Notes: a model not told the origin generated them from the sequence alone. 64,000 bases of DNA from Pseudoalteromonas espejiana DSM 9414 (GCF_002221525.1 NZ_CP011028.1:1127001-1191000); one strand, 5' to 3'; counted from the stretch's first letter, positions 52,943-62,108 are shown. A program made the numbers and translations.

Positions 52943-54100
52943 TTAGGTATTAACACTCACAGCTTGTAAAGATTCACTTTGATAACAGCCTAAAACGCGC
53001 ACATATTGAGTATGCTCTTTTAACTCTTCTAAGGCATGCTGAACTTGGCTATCTGCAAGGTTTGCTTCTAAATCAACATAAAACACCTCTTCCCACGGGT
53101 TACCAGGCACTGGGCGAGACTCAAGTTTAACCAAGTTTATTTGGTGCTGCTTAAACACCATTAACGCATCGGCAAGCGAGCCTGCTTGTTGCTTTGTGGC
53201 CATTATTAGGCTTGTTTTAGTAGGTATTTGTTTTGATGCTTGTAAAGGCTTACGGGCAACAACAATAAAGCGGCTGTGGTTTTCGCTTTGATTAGCAAGG
53301 TTTGATTTAATTACTTCAAGGCCGACGTTTTTGCCTGCTTGTGCAGAGCCAATAGCGGCACTGTTAGGGGTATTTAATGCAGATTGAAGAGCACTCGATG
53401 TTGAATCACAGGTTTCGTGTTGTAAATCCCCTAAACCTTGTAAAAAACGGCTGCATTGTGCAAAAGGCTGTGGGTGTGCAAATAACTTAGTTAGTTGGCT
53501 TAGTTGAGTACCTGGGTTTGCGAGTAGGCAATGCTCTACACTGTGAGTCACTTCGCCAACAATAGAAACTTGAGCATGTTGTAATAAATCAAATACCTCG
53601 TTAATACTGCCCGAACTTGTATTCTCTATTGGGAGTAAACCAAAGTCAGCTTGTCCATTTTCTACTTTACCCGTTATTTCATCAAACGATGTACAACCAA
53701 TTTCAACCAGTTTACCAGGGCGACGACTAAAGTATTTATGACACGCGAGCTGGCTATAAGAGCCTTGCCCGCCTAAATAAGTAACGCGATGTGTTTCGCT
53801 TAGTGCATCTGGATTAAGGTTTTTTTGCAGCATTGCTTGCTGATGCAGTACAGAGTCTTCCAAAATGGTCTGAAAAACATTATTGACATAATAAGCATCT
53901 AAGCCAAGCGACTTACCATAACCTATTAACTTTTCTAGTAAGGCTAGTTCGCGAGCTTCATCACGAATGGGTTTGTTATTAGCAATTTTATATTCTACTA
54001 CGCCGTGGCTTATGCGGCGGCGTTTGGCTAATAACACTAATAAATCAGAATCTATTTCATTAATGTCGTGTCTGAGCGCGTTTAAAACGTCGATGGTCAT
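52943..54100 (-). CDS. pheA: Bifunctional chorismate mutase/prephenate dehydratase
   Basis: A 385-residue enzyme (E. coli PheA 386). Chorismate mutase to about 95 (LRHDINEIDSDLLVLLAKRR), then prephenate dehydratase with VTYLGGQGSYSQLA and FGLLPIENTSSGSINEV, and an ACT regulatory domain (KTSLIMATKQQAGSLADAL, then KLESRPVPGNPWEEVFYVD) for phenylalanine feedback. The ESRP signature is intact. I take ATG at 54100 after GGAAA; the frame is open 20 codons more, through the attenuator. It is controlled by the phe leader upstream. Confidence 0.95.
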   Translation of the reverse strand: MTIDVLNALRHDINEIDSDLLVLLAKRRRISHGVVEYKIANNKPIRDEARELALLEKLIGYGKSLGLDAYYVNNVFQTILEDSVLHQQAMLQKNLNPDALSETHRVTYLGGQGSYSQLACHKYFSRRPGKLVEIGCTSFDEITGKVENGQADFGLLPIENTSSGSINEVFDLLQHAQVSIVGEVTHSVEHCLLANPGTQLSQLTKLFAHPQPFAQCSRFLQGLGDLQHETCDSTSSALQSALNTPNSAAIGSAQAGKNVGLEVIKSNLANQSENHSRFIVVARKPLQASKQIPTKTSLIMATKQQAGSLADALMVFKQHQINLVKLESRPVPGNPWEEVFYVDLEANLADSQVQHALEELKEHTQYVRVLGCYQSESLQAVSVNT

Positions 54101-54140
54101 TTTGGTTTCCTCATTCCAAAAATAAGCTACTAAAGTAGCT

Positions 54141-54172
54141 AAAACAAAAAAGCCTCCCAAGTGGGAGGCTTT
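54141..54172 (-). terminator. pheA attenuator terminator
   Basis: On the minus strand an 11-bp stem (AAAGCCTCCCA/TGGGAGGCTTT, loop CT) is followed by TTTTTGTTTT. It lies between the phe leader peptide and pheA. GAGGCT at 54211-54206 can pair with AGCCTC in the terminator's first arm (54170-54165) to form the antiterminator. Confidence 0.88.
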
Positions 54173-54213
54173 GCTATTCGATTGATTTTATCTCACAAAC
54201 AGTTCAGCCTCTT

Positions 54214-54267
54214 TTAAATAAAGAAGCTAAAAAAAGAAAAGAAAGTGCAAGATAATATAATTTTCAT
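54214..54267 (-). CDS. pheL: phe operon leader peptide
   Basis: A 17-residue peptide, MKIILSCTFFSFFSFFI, with six Phe in eight codons (FFSFFSFF), just before the antiterminator and terminator of pheA. It has the role of E. coli PheL ([15 protein letters not shown]): ribosome stalling at Phe codons when charged tRNA-Phe is scarce allows the antiterminator to form. No Shine-Dalgarno site is seen, and a promoter -10 lies only six bases before the ATG, so translation may begin on a leaderless mRNA. Confidence 0.85.
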   Translation of the reverse strand: MKIILSCTFFSFFSFFI

Positions 54268-54273
54268 GCTGTT

Positions 54274-54302
54274 AATGTATGAGGTGTTAGTGGCAAAGTC
54301 AA
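54274..54302 (-). promoter_or_regulatory. Promoter of the pheL-pheA transcription unit
   Basis: On the minus strand TTGACT at 54302-54297, 17-base spacer, TACATT at 54279-54274. The expected transcript start, seven bases on, is the A of the leader-peptide ATG. Confidence 0.65.
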
Positions 54303-54458
54303 CCAGCAAGGCCTTTTAAATAAGCACTAATAGCCATTTATATAGCCATATTTAACATTTAGATAAAATTCACAAATAATTTATAAATATGAATTTGGAT
54401 CTGGTATATTTCAATTATTAGCTAAAAAATAATAACAACTAAAAAATAAGGTTGGCCT

Positions 54459-57400
54459 GTGGTGTATAGACGCCCTCCATCGCGTTTTGGATTAAATTCA
54501 TTAAGTGTGAAGCTTTCATTGCTTATATCTGCAATTTGTTTAATTGCAGGCGTATGCGCTGCCGCGCTAATGCTCAAATCTGAAGAAAAACAGTTAGTTT
54601 TTGAAGAGCATGAAATACTTAAAAGCTCTACAGAATTACTAATACGTCAGTTTAATGCGTTAATAAAAACCAAATCTAGTATTGCAGAGCAAGCCAATAA
54701 TGTTGTTTCTGAGCAGTTGTTTAGTAAAAACTCTGCTATGAACTTAAGCAATAAAACCCAGCTGCAATTTAATAGTGATGGCACCATTAGAAGCGCCTCA
54801 AGCGATGGGCTTTCAGCCGCCTTTTTACCCCAACAACATTATTCACCTTTTTATAAACGGTTATTTAATAACTCCGAGTCGTTATGGCGGGTTATTTCTC
54901 CTACTTTGATCCATGATTTTTTTAATTTTTACATGATCACTAAAGACGACTTCATACGTGTCTCTCCCCCTAATTGGGCATTAAACGCACCTGCTGAGTT
55001 AAGCGGCTCAAATGGGGCAACATTTAAGTATGTTCAAAGCGACTTAAACCCAAGCAGAGAACCAGTTTGGTCCAAAGTATATTACGATAAGGTTTGGCAT
55101 AAATGGGTTATTAGCTTATTAGTTCCTTTATACGTAGATAACGAATTTTTAGGTGTAACAGGCAGTGATATTGATTTAAATACCCTTATTTCATTTTTAC
55201 CCGTGGGTGATAAAGAAAAACATTTATTGGTATTTGATAAAAAAGGCCAGCTACTGGCCCACCCGAGCCTAAACCCTGCATTACAAGCTGATTATGGCAG
55301 TAATAATAAAACAATTACCACCAACGAGTTTGTTAATCCGCAGCTGCAATCAATTATCAATGAAGCCATTACGATGAAATTACCTGAATATGCCAATTCG
55401 TTTGTTCAAAATGATGAAGCGCATATTATTAATATTCGTAAAATTGATAAGCTAGATTGGTACATAGGGGTGTATAAAAAACGCTCATCAACGTTATCTG
55501 CTTTACAAGATTTAAAGCTTAAGTTTTTTGGCCTGTTTGTACTTTATGCTGTGTTAGTAGCCTTGTTATTACACCAAGCGCTTTATCAATTAGTGCTTCG
55601 AAGAATTCATACATTAGTGCATGCAGTAACTGGGTTTGGTAAAGGCCAGTTATTAACTGAGTTCCCGCCAGAAAATAAAGACGAAATTGGCACGCTTAAC
55701 GGCTCATTTAAAGATATGACCGTAGAGATTCGCAAGCTCATTGATGGGTTAAACCAACGAATCACTGAAAAAGAAATAGCCGAAAAAGCAGCTAACAGAC
55801 TTTCTAAAGCGGTGGCGTTTTCGGGGACTGGTGTGGTCATCACCGATGAAAATTTTGTAATTGAGTACGTTAACCCTAAAATGCTTGAGATGACAGGGTT
55901 CCCTGAAAGCCATTTTAACCGCGCGCCTTTACTCAATATTATTGCTTCAGAAATGGCTATATTAGTTGAAGATATAAATATTGATTTACGCAGTAGAAAT
56001 TACTGGCGTGGCGATACATTAATTCAAGGCAATGACAAACAGCCAATTTGGGTATCGTTGAGTGTTTCACCGATTCGAGAAGAAGGTGGTGAAATAACAA
56101 GCTATGTAGCGTCTGCGCAAGATATTTCGTTTGTAAAAGAAAGTCAGCGCAAAATGGAGCAGCTCGCTTATTTCGACACTTTAACTGGCTTGGCTAACCG
56201 TACATTTTTTAGAATGCAATTGCGCAAATCAATGGCCCTTGCTGAGCGCGGACACTATGCCTTTGCACTGTTTTATTTTGATTTAGATGAGTTTAAACGT
56301 ATTAACGATACCTTGGGACACGATGCTGGCGATCAGTTACTGAACGAGGTTGCTAATAGGCTTAAAACACGTCTACGCGCCGAAGATACCATAGCTCGCT
56401 TAGGTGGTGATGAATTTGCCGTGCTATTAAGTGGTATTGAAAGCCAAGAGCATGCCAGCGACGTTGCTAATACCATTCAAAAAACGCTAAATGTCCCCAT
56501 CAAACTTGGTAATAATGAAGTTATTGTAAGTGCCAGTATTGGTATTACGATGGCGCCTTACGACAGTCTTGAGGAAGATCAGCTTCTAAAACATGCTGAT
56601 TTAGCAATGTACGAAGCTAAAGCTAAAGGGCGTAACACCTATCATTTTTATAGCCAAGAGCTAAACGCAGCGGCTAATGAGCGATTATTTATTGAAAACG
56701 AGTTGCGCCATGCAATTAAAGAGCAGCAATTTGAAGTGTATTATCAGCCGCAAATCGACTCGTCAACTCAGCACGTAGTAGGCTATGAGGCACTACTGCG
56801 TTGGTTCCACCCAATGGAAGGGCTTATTTCGCCAACTAAGTTTATTCCAATAGCTGAGGCTACAGGGCTTATTGTTGAACTTGGGGAGTGGGTGCTTGAG
56901 CAATCGTGTCAGTTTGCAGTGCGTTTAGCTGAGCAAGGTCGCGATAATAATGTTTCTATTAACCTTTCTGCGCGCCAGTTTAAAGATGCCAATTTGGTCC
57001 CTATGTTAAGCAGTATTATTAAGCAAACAGACGTGAGTGCTAAACGATTGCACTTAGAGCTTACCGAAAGCATGCTGATGGGCAACGTAGAGGCAGCAAT
57101 AACGCAGCTGCATGAGCTCAAGGCGTTAGGGATTTCTATTTCAATCGATGATTTTGGTACTGGTTATTCTTCATTAAGTTATTTAAAACGATTCCCGGTC
57201 GACATATTAAAAATTGACCGCTCATTTGTAAAAGATATTCCAGAAGATCCAAATGACATGGAAATAACCGCTGCAATCATTGCAATGGCACAAAAGCTTA
57301 ATTTAGATGTTGTTGCAGAAGGAGTTGAATCGGTAGAGCAAATTAAATTTTTACAAAATAATAATTGTTATATTGTACAAGGCTTCTATTACAGCAAGCC

Positions 57401-57473
57401 TATTCCAGAGCGTGAATTGCCCGCTTTATATGAAAAGCTGAGCAGCCAACATCAAGCGCTTATAACCAAATAA
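54459..57473 (+). CDS. Membrane-bound GGDEF-EAL protein with Cache and PAS sensors (c-di-GMP enzyme)
   Basis: A 1004-residue inner-membrane protein. TM1 at ~18-38, a periplasmic dCache-like sensor to about 345 (with GVTGSDIDLNTLISFLP), TM2 at ~350-370, HAMP, PAS (about 445-560), diguanylate cyclase with intact active site G649-G-D-E-F653, and EAL phosphodiesterase with intact E777-A-L. The EAL domain also has NLSARQF, LTES and DDFGTGYSS. Both activities seem possible; the net one cannot be told. GTG start at 54459 (GTG at 54462 also possible) after AAGG. Confidence 0.9.
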   Translation: MVYRRPPSRFGLNSLSVKLSLLISAICLIAGVCAAALMLKSEEKQLVFEEHEILKSSTELLIRQFNALIKTKSSIAEQANNVVSEQLFSKNSAMNLSNKTQLQFNSDGTIRSASSDGLSAAFLPQQHYSPFYKRLFNNSESLWRVISPTLIHDFFNFYMITKDDFIRVSPPNWALNAPAELSGSNGATFKYVQSDLNPSREPVWSKVYYDKVWHKWVISLLVPLYVDNEFLGVTGSDIDLNTLISFLPVGDKEKHLLVFDKKGQLLAHPSLNPALQADYGSNNKTITTNEFVNPQLQSIINEAITMKLPEYANSFVQNDEAHIINIRKIDKLDWYIGVYKKRSSTLSALQDLKLKFFGLFVLYAVLVALLLHQALYQLVLRRIHTLVHAVTGFGKGQLLTEFPPENKDEIGTLNGSFKDMTVEIRKLIDGLNQRITEKEIAEKAANRLSKAVAFSGTGVVITDENFVIEYVNPKMLEMTGFPESHFNRAPLLNIIASEMAILVEDINIDLRSRNYWRGDTLIQGNDKQPIWVSLSVSPIREEGGEITSYVASAQDISFVKESQRKMEQLAYFDTLTGLANRTFFRMQLRKSMALAERGHYAFALFYFDLDEFKRINDTLGHDAGDQLLNEVANRLKTRLRAEDTIARLGGDEFAVLLSGIESQEHASDVANTIQKTLNVPIKLGNNEVIVSASIGITMAPYDSLEEDQLLKHADLAMYEAKAKGRNTYHFYSQELNAAANERLFIENELRHAIKEQQFEVYYQPQIDSSTQHVVGYEALLRWFHPMEGLISPTKFIPIAEATGLIVELGEWVLEQSCQFAVRLAEQGRDNNVSINLSARQFKDANLVPMLSSIIKQTDVSAKRLHLELTESMLMGNVEAAITQLHELKALGISISIDDFGTGYSSLSYLKRFPVDILKIDRSFVKDIPEDPNDMEITAAIIAMAQKLNLDVVAEGVESVEQIKFLQNNNCYIVQGFYYSKPIPERELPALYEKLSSQHQALITK

Positions 57474-57503
57474 AAATAGCGGGTTTAACCACCCGCTATT
57501 TTT
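57472..57503. terminator. Bidirectional terminator between the GGDEF-EAL gene and yciH
   Basis: AAAAATAGCGGGT and ACCCGCTATTTTT pair (13 bp, loop TTAACC). It overlaps the yciH stop. Confidence 0.9.
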
Positions 57504-57814
57504 ACTTTAAATTTAAGCGTTTCTAAAATTGCTTTTAGTTTATCTCTATCGTCGCCTTGCACCTCAATAACGCCTTCTTTAACTGCGCCGCCTTGGCCCA
57601 TTTTACTTTTAATGGTTTTCGCTAGCTTTTTAAAATCGTGCTCTTTTGAGTCAATGCCAACAACAAGCATTACGCCTTTACCCTTACGACCTTTAGTTTG
57701 GCGTTCAATACGAATAAAGCCGTCTTTAAATACTTTGCCAGCAGGTTCTTGATCAACTTTTGGCTCGCTAATGCGGCCCATATCGGTTGAATATACTAAG
57801 CGGTTATCACTCAT
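57485..57814 (-). CDS. yciH: Translation initiation factor SUI1/YciH family protein
   Basis: A 109-residue protein (E. coli YciH 108), the bacterial relative of eIF1/SUI1. Typical text: GFIRIERQTKGRKGKGVMLVVGI, KMGQGGAVKEGVIEVQGD and KLKAILETLKFKVKIAGG. YciH reduces initiation on non-optimal mRNAs in E. coli. It is a single gene whose stop lies inside a bidirectional terminator shared with the GGDEF-EAL gene. Confidence 0.93.
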   Translation of the reverse strand: MSDNRLVYSTDMGRISEPKVDQEPAGKVFKDGFIRIERQTKGRKGKGVMLVVGIDSKEHDFKKLAKTIKSKMGQGGAVKEGVIEVQGDDRDKLKAILETLKFKVKIAGG

Positions 57815-57943
57815 AATTTACCTAAATAAAAGTTTTTATTGATGTGGCAGATCATAGCAAATTTGTTGGCGAGTGTTTTTATTTTTGCTAAATACTTTTA
57901 ACAGGTTATATTTAGGTCAAAGGAAATATTATTGGAGTTTATT

Positions 57944-58249
57944 ATGAGTTTAACAAAAAGTTTATCAGTCGATGGAAGTACACTAACGATACAAATTAAA
58001 GGCAAATTTGACTTTAATTTAGTTCAGTCGTTTCGCCAAGCGTATGCGCAAATAGAACCAAACACAAATAAGGTGATTATTGATTTAAGAGAAACCGATT
58101 ACATGGATAGCTCTGCATTGGGCATGTTATTAAACATGAAAAAAACAATAGAAAGCCAAGTGCAAACTATCGAAATTAGTAACTGCCAGCCACAACTTAA
58201 AAAAATTCTACAAATATCACGTTTTGATAAAAAGTTTGATATTAACTAA
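57944..58249 (+). CDS. STAS-domain anti-sigma factor antagonist
   Basis: A 101-residue single STAS domain. The phosphorylation site is in ETDYMDSSALGMLLNM (Ser 56 or 57), the same motif as SpoIIAA. It would be switched by phosphorylation and dephosphorylation by the adjacent receiver-phosphatase-kinase protein. ATG at 57944 follows GGAG by six bases. The stop overlaps the next start (TAATG). The pair matches the layout of CrsA-CrsR of Shewanella and HsbA-HsbR of Pseudomonas. Confidence 0.88.
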   Translation: MSLTKSLSVDGSTLTIQIKGKFDFNLVQSFRQAYAQIEPNTNKVIIDLRETDYMDSSALGMLLNMKKTIESQVQTIEISNCQPQLKKILQISRFDKKFDIN

Positions 58250-59898
58250 TGACACACGTACTTATTGTTGACGACCAAGCGTTAAATCGAATTTTACTCG
58301 AAAAAATGCTAGTTGAAGAAAACTATAAAATATCCATCGCTTTTAATGGTCTAGAAGCCCTAGAAATATTAGAAAAAGAAGCAATAGATATTGTGTTACT
58401 TGATGTACTTATGCCCGTAATGGACGGGTTTGAGGCTGCAAAGCAAATTAAGCAACGCTATAACGATGTTTACCTGCCAATTATTTTTATTACCTCCCTT
58501 GAAGACCAAGGCAGTTTTGAACGCTGCTTAGAGGTTGGGGGGGATGACTTTATTCAAAAGCCATTCGAAAAAGTTATTCTGCATGCAAAAATAAAAGCCC
58601 ATAGCCGTACTCGAGAATTAAGTAAAAAAGCACATCAACAAAATAAGCTACTGGAATATCACCGTAACCAAATTGAGCGTGAACACGAAATAATAGAGCA
58701 TATTTTTAGCAACTCGCTGGAAAACCAAGATAAGTTTAAAGACCACTTAGACTTTAGCTTATCACCGGCGTCTATGTTTAATGGCGATATGTTTTTAGTT
58801 GCACAAAGCCCTATTGGTAACTTGTATTGCATGCTGGGAGATTTTACTGGGCACGGCCTTGCTGCTGCTATAGGTGCACTGCCAGCATCAAGAGTTTTTT
58901 ATACCATGGTGCAAAAAGGGATGGCGGTAAATGATATTGCCTCCGAAATAAACATATTACTGCACAACTTATTGCCTGAGCATATGTTTTGCGCTGCAAC
59001 GATTGTAGAGCTCAGTGCATCAGGTAAAAGTATCACTGCTTGGCTAGGCGGTTTACCAGACGCCTATTTGATTGATTGCAACGGTGAAGTTAAACAAACC
59101 CTTGAATCACAACATATGGCACTGGGTATATTAGATAGCGATGAGTTTGAATATGAGTTAATTAATTTAGAGGTAAATAAACACACACGGCTAGTGCTCT
59201 CAACAGATGGAATAATTGAAACAAATAACGATGATGATATTTTTTACGGCGAGCAGCGCTTTTTAACAGCGCTAAAAAGTAAAAGTATGATTAGTAGTCA
59301 AGATGTTATCGATAATGTAAACATGTTTGCTAACGGCAGCGAGCAGCTAGACGATTTAAGTTTAGTACTCCTTAATTGTTTGTCACTCACACCGGAGCCA
59401 GAAGCTAAAGAAGCCTACTCTAACTTAGCGTTTAATTTTTCCCTTAGCTTAAATGCACAGCAAATTAAAAATTCTGACCCTGTTTACGATGTAGTTAATG
59501 TACTAAGTAGTGTAGATGGCTTAAAGTCGCATCGCTCAAACATATTTTTACTTTTGTCTGAGGCTTATAACAACGCGCTTGATCATGGCGTACTGGGGCT
59601 CGACTCTGAAATTAAAAAACAAGACGATGGCTTTTTTAAATATTACGAATTAAGAGAGCAAGCGTTAAGTGAAATGAAAGAAGCGATGATCATCATTGAT
59701 ATGCGTTATTGCCCAGACACATTGTGCTTATATTTTATTATTTGTGACTCAGGCAGAGGGTTTACCAACGGTGCTTCAACACGTACTGAGCTTAATGCCG
59801 AATTTGGTCGTGGCTTATCTTTGCTTGAAGAAGTCGCAGAAAAAGTTACCTACAACGCCAGCGGAAACCAAGTTGAATTGTGTTACAAATTGCTGTAG
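58249..59898 (+). CDS. Response regulator fused to PP2C phosphatase and anti-sigma kinase domain (CrsR/HsbR-like)
   Basis: A 549-residue three-domain protein. Receiver at 1-120 with D53 in VLLDVLMPVMDG and KPF near 103-105; a linker helix; PP2C/SpoIIE phosphatase at about 165-385 (LGDFTGHGLAAA and STDGIIETNN and DDLSLVLLN); and a C-terminal HATPase/anti-sigma kinase-like domain (LSEAYNNALDHG and IICDSGRGF and GRGLSLLEEVAEKV). In Shewanella the similar CrsR frees RpoS from its antagonist; here that target is inferred. Translationally coupled to the STAS gene. Confidence 0.87.
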   Translation: MTHVLIVDDQALNRILLEKMLVEENYKISIAFNGLEALEILEKEAIDIVLLDVLMPVMDGFEAAKQIKQRYNDVYLPIIFITSLEDQGSFERCLEVGGDDFIQKPFEKVILHAKIKAHSRTRELSKKAHQQNKLLEYHRNQIEREHEIIEHIFSNSLENQDKFKDHLDFSLSPASMFNGDMFLVAQSPIGNLYCMLGDFTGHGLAAAIGALPASRVFYTMVQKGMAVNDIASEINILLHNLLPEHMFCAATIVELSASGKSITAWLGGLPDAYLIDCNGEVKQTLESQHMALGILDSDEFEYELINLEVNKHTRLVLSTDGIIETNNDDDIFYGEQRFLTALKSKSMISSQDVIDNVNMFANGSEQLDDLSLVLLNCLSLTPEPEAKEAYSNLAFNFSLSLNAQQIKNSDPVYDVVNVLSSVDGLKSHRSNIFLLLSEAYNNALDHGVLGLDSEIKKQDDGFFKYYELREQALSEMKEAMIIIDMRYCPDTLCLYFIICDSGRGFTNGASTRTELNAEFGRGLSLLEEVAEKVTYNASGNQVELCYKLL

Positions 59899-59942
59899 CT
59901 CAGAAAAAAATTCCATGTTACTATCTAAAAAATTTTAGATGT

Positions 59943-60614
59943 ATGGATGGCCAAATGATTTCTTCTTACCTTAATGTTGCGCAATTAGATTTAGACCCAC
60001 AACTAATCGCCAAAGAGCTTGAGCTGCTAGAGCAGTATATTGCTAGCAGCCAGTTGCCGTCTGTACGTTGGGAATATCAAATTCCAGAGCTGGGCGAGGG
60101 TGGTGCATGTAGCTTATTTGGTTATTTACAAGACGAACCATTTAAACTTAGTGACTACGTTGCTACACACTCACAAAACGAGCATAAATTAGCAAACCTA
60201 CAAAATATAGTTAATTACATACAGCAGCAAACGCAAGTTGATTGGTACGGCATTTACCAAGCAACAGATACAAGCGAGGGTGCGCAGCTATTAAAGCTCG
60301 CCTATCATGGTGCGCCGAGTCGACCATTATTCCCACTTACCGAAGCATTTGCTGCTGGCAGCAATAATGTACAGGTGGCGCTATCTAAACAAGGCCGTGT
60401 AATTAACAATGTTGAAAATTATTTAGCATCGGGTGGCGAGTACTATACGTGCGACCCAAAGGTAAAATCTGAGACCTGTTTACCGCTATTTAATACGCAA
60501 AATGAGTGTGTAGGTATTGTTGATGCTGAGGCATTTAATAATGACTTTTTTGACAGTCGCACACTGGCTATATTAGTTGCTTGCTGCATTAAAATTCCTC
60601 ACTTTCTAGTGTAA
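59943..60614 (+). CDS. GAF-domain protein
   Basis: A 223-residue cytosolic protein. N-terminal ~80 residues form a helical/linker region; a GAF domain follows (about 85-215). The pattern VDWYGIYQA, then GRVINNVENYLASGGEYYTCDPKVKSE-TCLPLF, and CVGIVDAEAF resembles free-methionine-(R)-sulfoxide reductase GAF domains, including a Cys pair at the C-D position, but the family is broad, so the function is open. Start uncertain: ATG at 59943 or 59955. It lies 44 bases after the phosphatase gene and may be in the same operon. Confidence 0.65.
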   Translation: MDGQMISSYLNVAQLDLDPQLIAKELELLEQYIASSQLPSVRWEYQIPELGEGGACSLFGYLQDEPFKLSDYVATHSQNEHKLANLQNIVNYIQQQTQVDWYGIYQATDTSEGAQLLKLAYHGAPSRPLFPLTEAFAAGSNNVQVALSKQGRVINNVENYLASGGEYYTCDPKVKSETCLPLFNTQNECVGIVDAEAFNNDFFDSRTLAILVACCIKIPHFLV

Positions 60615-60694
60615 ATATCACTAGCCAAGAAGGTAAGCTTTTATGTTAAGCTTACTACAACAGCCAACCCCTAATTAATGATAAGAGATAGCTA

Positions 60695-61885
60695 ATGTTC
60701 TCAGAATTAAAACCATTACCAACAGATCCTATTCTTGGCCTTATGGCAGCCTATAAACAAGATACAAACCCTAATAAGATTGATTTAGGTGTAGGTGTCT
60801 ATAAAGATGAGCAAGGCAATACGCCGGTATTAAAAGCGGTAAAAAAAGCTGAAGCATTTCGTTTAGAAAACGAAACAAGCAAATCTTACATTGGTTTAGC
60901 GGGTAACTTAGACTACTGTCAAAAAATGGAAAACCTTTTGCTAGGCGAGCACCAAGCGCTTTTAGCAAACCGCGTACGTACAGCGCAAGCGCCAGGTGGC
61001 ACAGGTGCACTTCGTGTAGCAGCAGAGTTTATTAAGCGTTGTAATAAAGATGCAACAGTGTGGGTAACTACGCCAACTTGGGCTAACCATATCAGCTTAT
61101 TTGAAGCGGCTGGCTTAAACGTTAAAGAATACCCTTACTACGATTACGAAAACAAAGATTTATTGTTTGATGACATGATCAACACCCTTAAGAAAGTGCC
61201 AAAGGGTGACATTGTTTTACTTCATGCATGTTGTCATAACCCAAGTGGTATGGACTTAAACGAAACGCAGTGGAATACCGTTGCGCAGCTTGCTAAAGAA
61301 GTTGGTTTTACACCACTTATTGATATTGCATACCAAGGCTTTGGTGCATCACTTGAAGAAGATGCGCGCGGTTTACGTATTTTGGCTGATGCAGTAGAAG
61401 AGCTTATTATTTGTTCTTCATGTTCTAAAAACTTTGGTCTGTACCGCGAGCGTATTGGCGCGTGTTCTATTATTGCAAAAGACGCTGCTACAGCCGATAT
61501 CTCTAACTCAGTATTATTAAGTGTTGTACGCAGCATTTACTCTATGCCGCCAGCGCACGGTGCCGATATTGTAAATACAATTTTAAGCAGTACTGAGCTT
61601 ACTCAAATGTGGCACAGCGAGCTTGATGAAATGCGTAACCGCATTAATGGCCTGCGTAGCCTAATTAAAGAAAGCTTAGCGGCAAAAGAAATTGCACAAG
61701 ACTTCTCATTTATTGAGCGCCAACATGGCATGTTTTCTTTCTTAGGTATTAATAAAGAGCAAATTGCTCGCCTTCAAAAAGAGTACGGTATTTATATTGT
61801 TGGTTCTAGCCGTGTAAACGTAGCCGGTATTAGCGATACAAATATTGAGTACTTTGCAAACGCTGTGGCTGACGTTTGTAAATAA
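60695..61885 (+). CDS. Aromatic amino acid/aspartate aminotransferase (class I PLP)
   Basis: A 396-residue PLP enzyme of the AspC/TyrB family (E. coli ~396). K245 in SSCSKNFGLYRERIG is the PLP Schiff-base lysine; the substrate-binding Arg is in SSRVNVAGI near the C-terminus, the PLP-phosphate region is PGGTGALR, and HNPSGMDL binds PLP. Likely transfers amino groups between aspartate, tyrosine or phenylalanine and 2-oxoglutarate, which would complete the tyr/phe pathways of tyrA and pheA in this window; AspC versus TyrB cannot be decided. Terminator follows. Confidence 0.92.
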   Translation: MFSELKPLPTDPILGLMAAYKQDTNPNKIDLGVGVYKDEQGNTPVLKAVKKAEAFRLENETSKSYIGLAGNLDYCQKMENLLLGEHQALLANRVRTAQAPGGTGALRVAAEFIKRCNKDATVWVTTPTWANHISLFEAAGLNVKEYPYYDYENKDLLFDDMINTLKKVPKGDIVLLHACCHNPSGMDLNETQWNTVAQLAKEVGFTPLIDIAYQGFGASLEEDARGLRILADAVEELIICSSCSKNFGLYRERIGACSIIAKDAATADISNSVLLSVVRSIYSMPPAHGADIVNTILSSTELTQMWHSELDEMRNRINGLRSLIKESLAAKEIAQDFSFIERQHGMFSFLGINKEQIARLQKEYGIYIVGSSRVNVAGISDTNIEYFANAVADVCK

Positions 61886-61903
61886 ATCGTCTGCCAAATA
61901 GCA

Positions 61904-61940
61904 AAAAACCGCACTAACCTTAAGGTTGTGCGGTTTTTTT
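61904..61940 (+). terminator. Terminator after the aminotransferase
   Basis: Stem with AACCGCAC and GTGCGGTT plus an inner AACC/GGTT pair, followed by seven T residues. Confidence 0.85.
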
Positions 61941-61947
61941 GTAATTT

Positions 61948-62108
61948 ATACCAATCCGCAATAATACTTAATCATTTTTAGGGGCTAAACGTGCCGCTAT
62001 CTGCGTTAAAAAATTCTCATTTAGAACAACTAAATAGCGAATTTTTTCCTTGCTATCAACACGCTTTTCCATCCTCAAAATAGATCACTTAATTATGCGG
62101 ATTGGTAT
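61948..62108. repeat. 161-bp palindromic intergenic repeat (MITE-like)
   Basis: Exact 13-bp terminal inverted repeats ATACCAATCCGCA and TGCGGATTGGTAT enclose 135 bases. The inward sequences (TTAATCATTTTTAGGGG and a partly matching AAGTGATCTATTTTGAGG) are also roughly inverted. It has no coding capacity. The end motif ATACCAATCCGC is, to my knowledge, a common intergenic repeat in Pseudoalteromonas and relatives. Confidence 0.75.
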
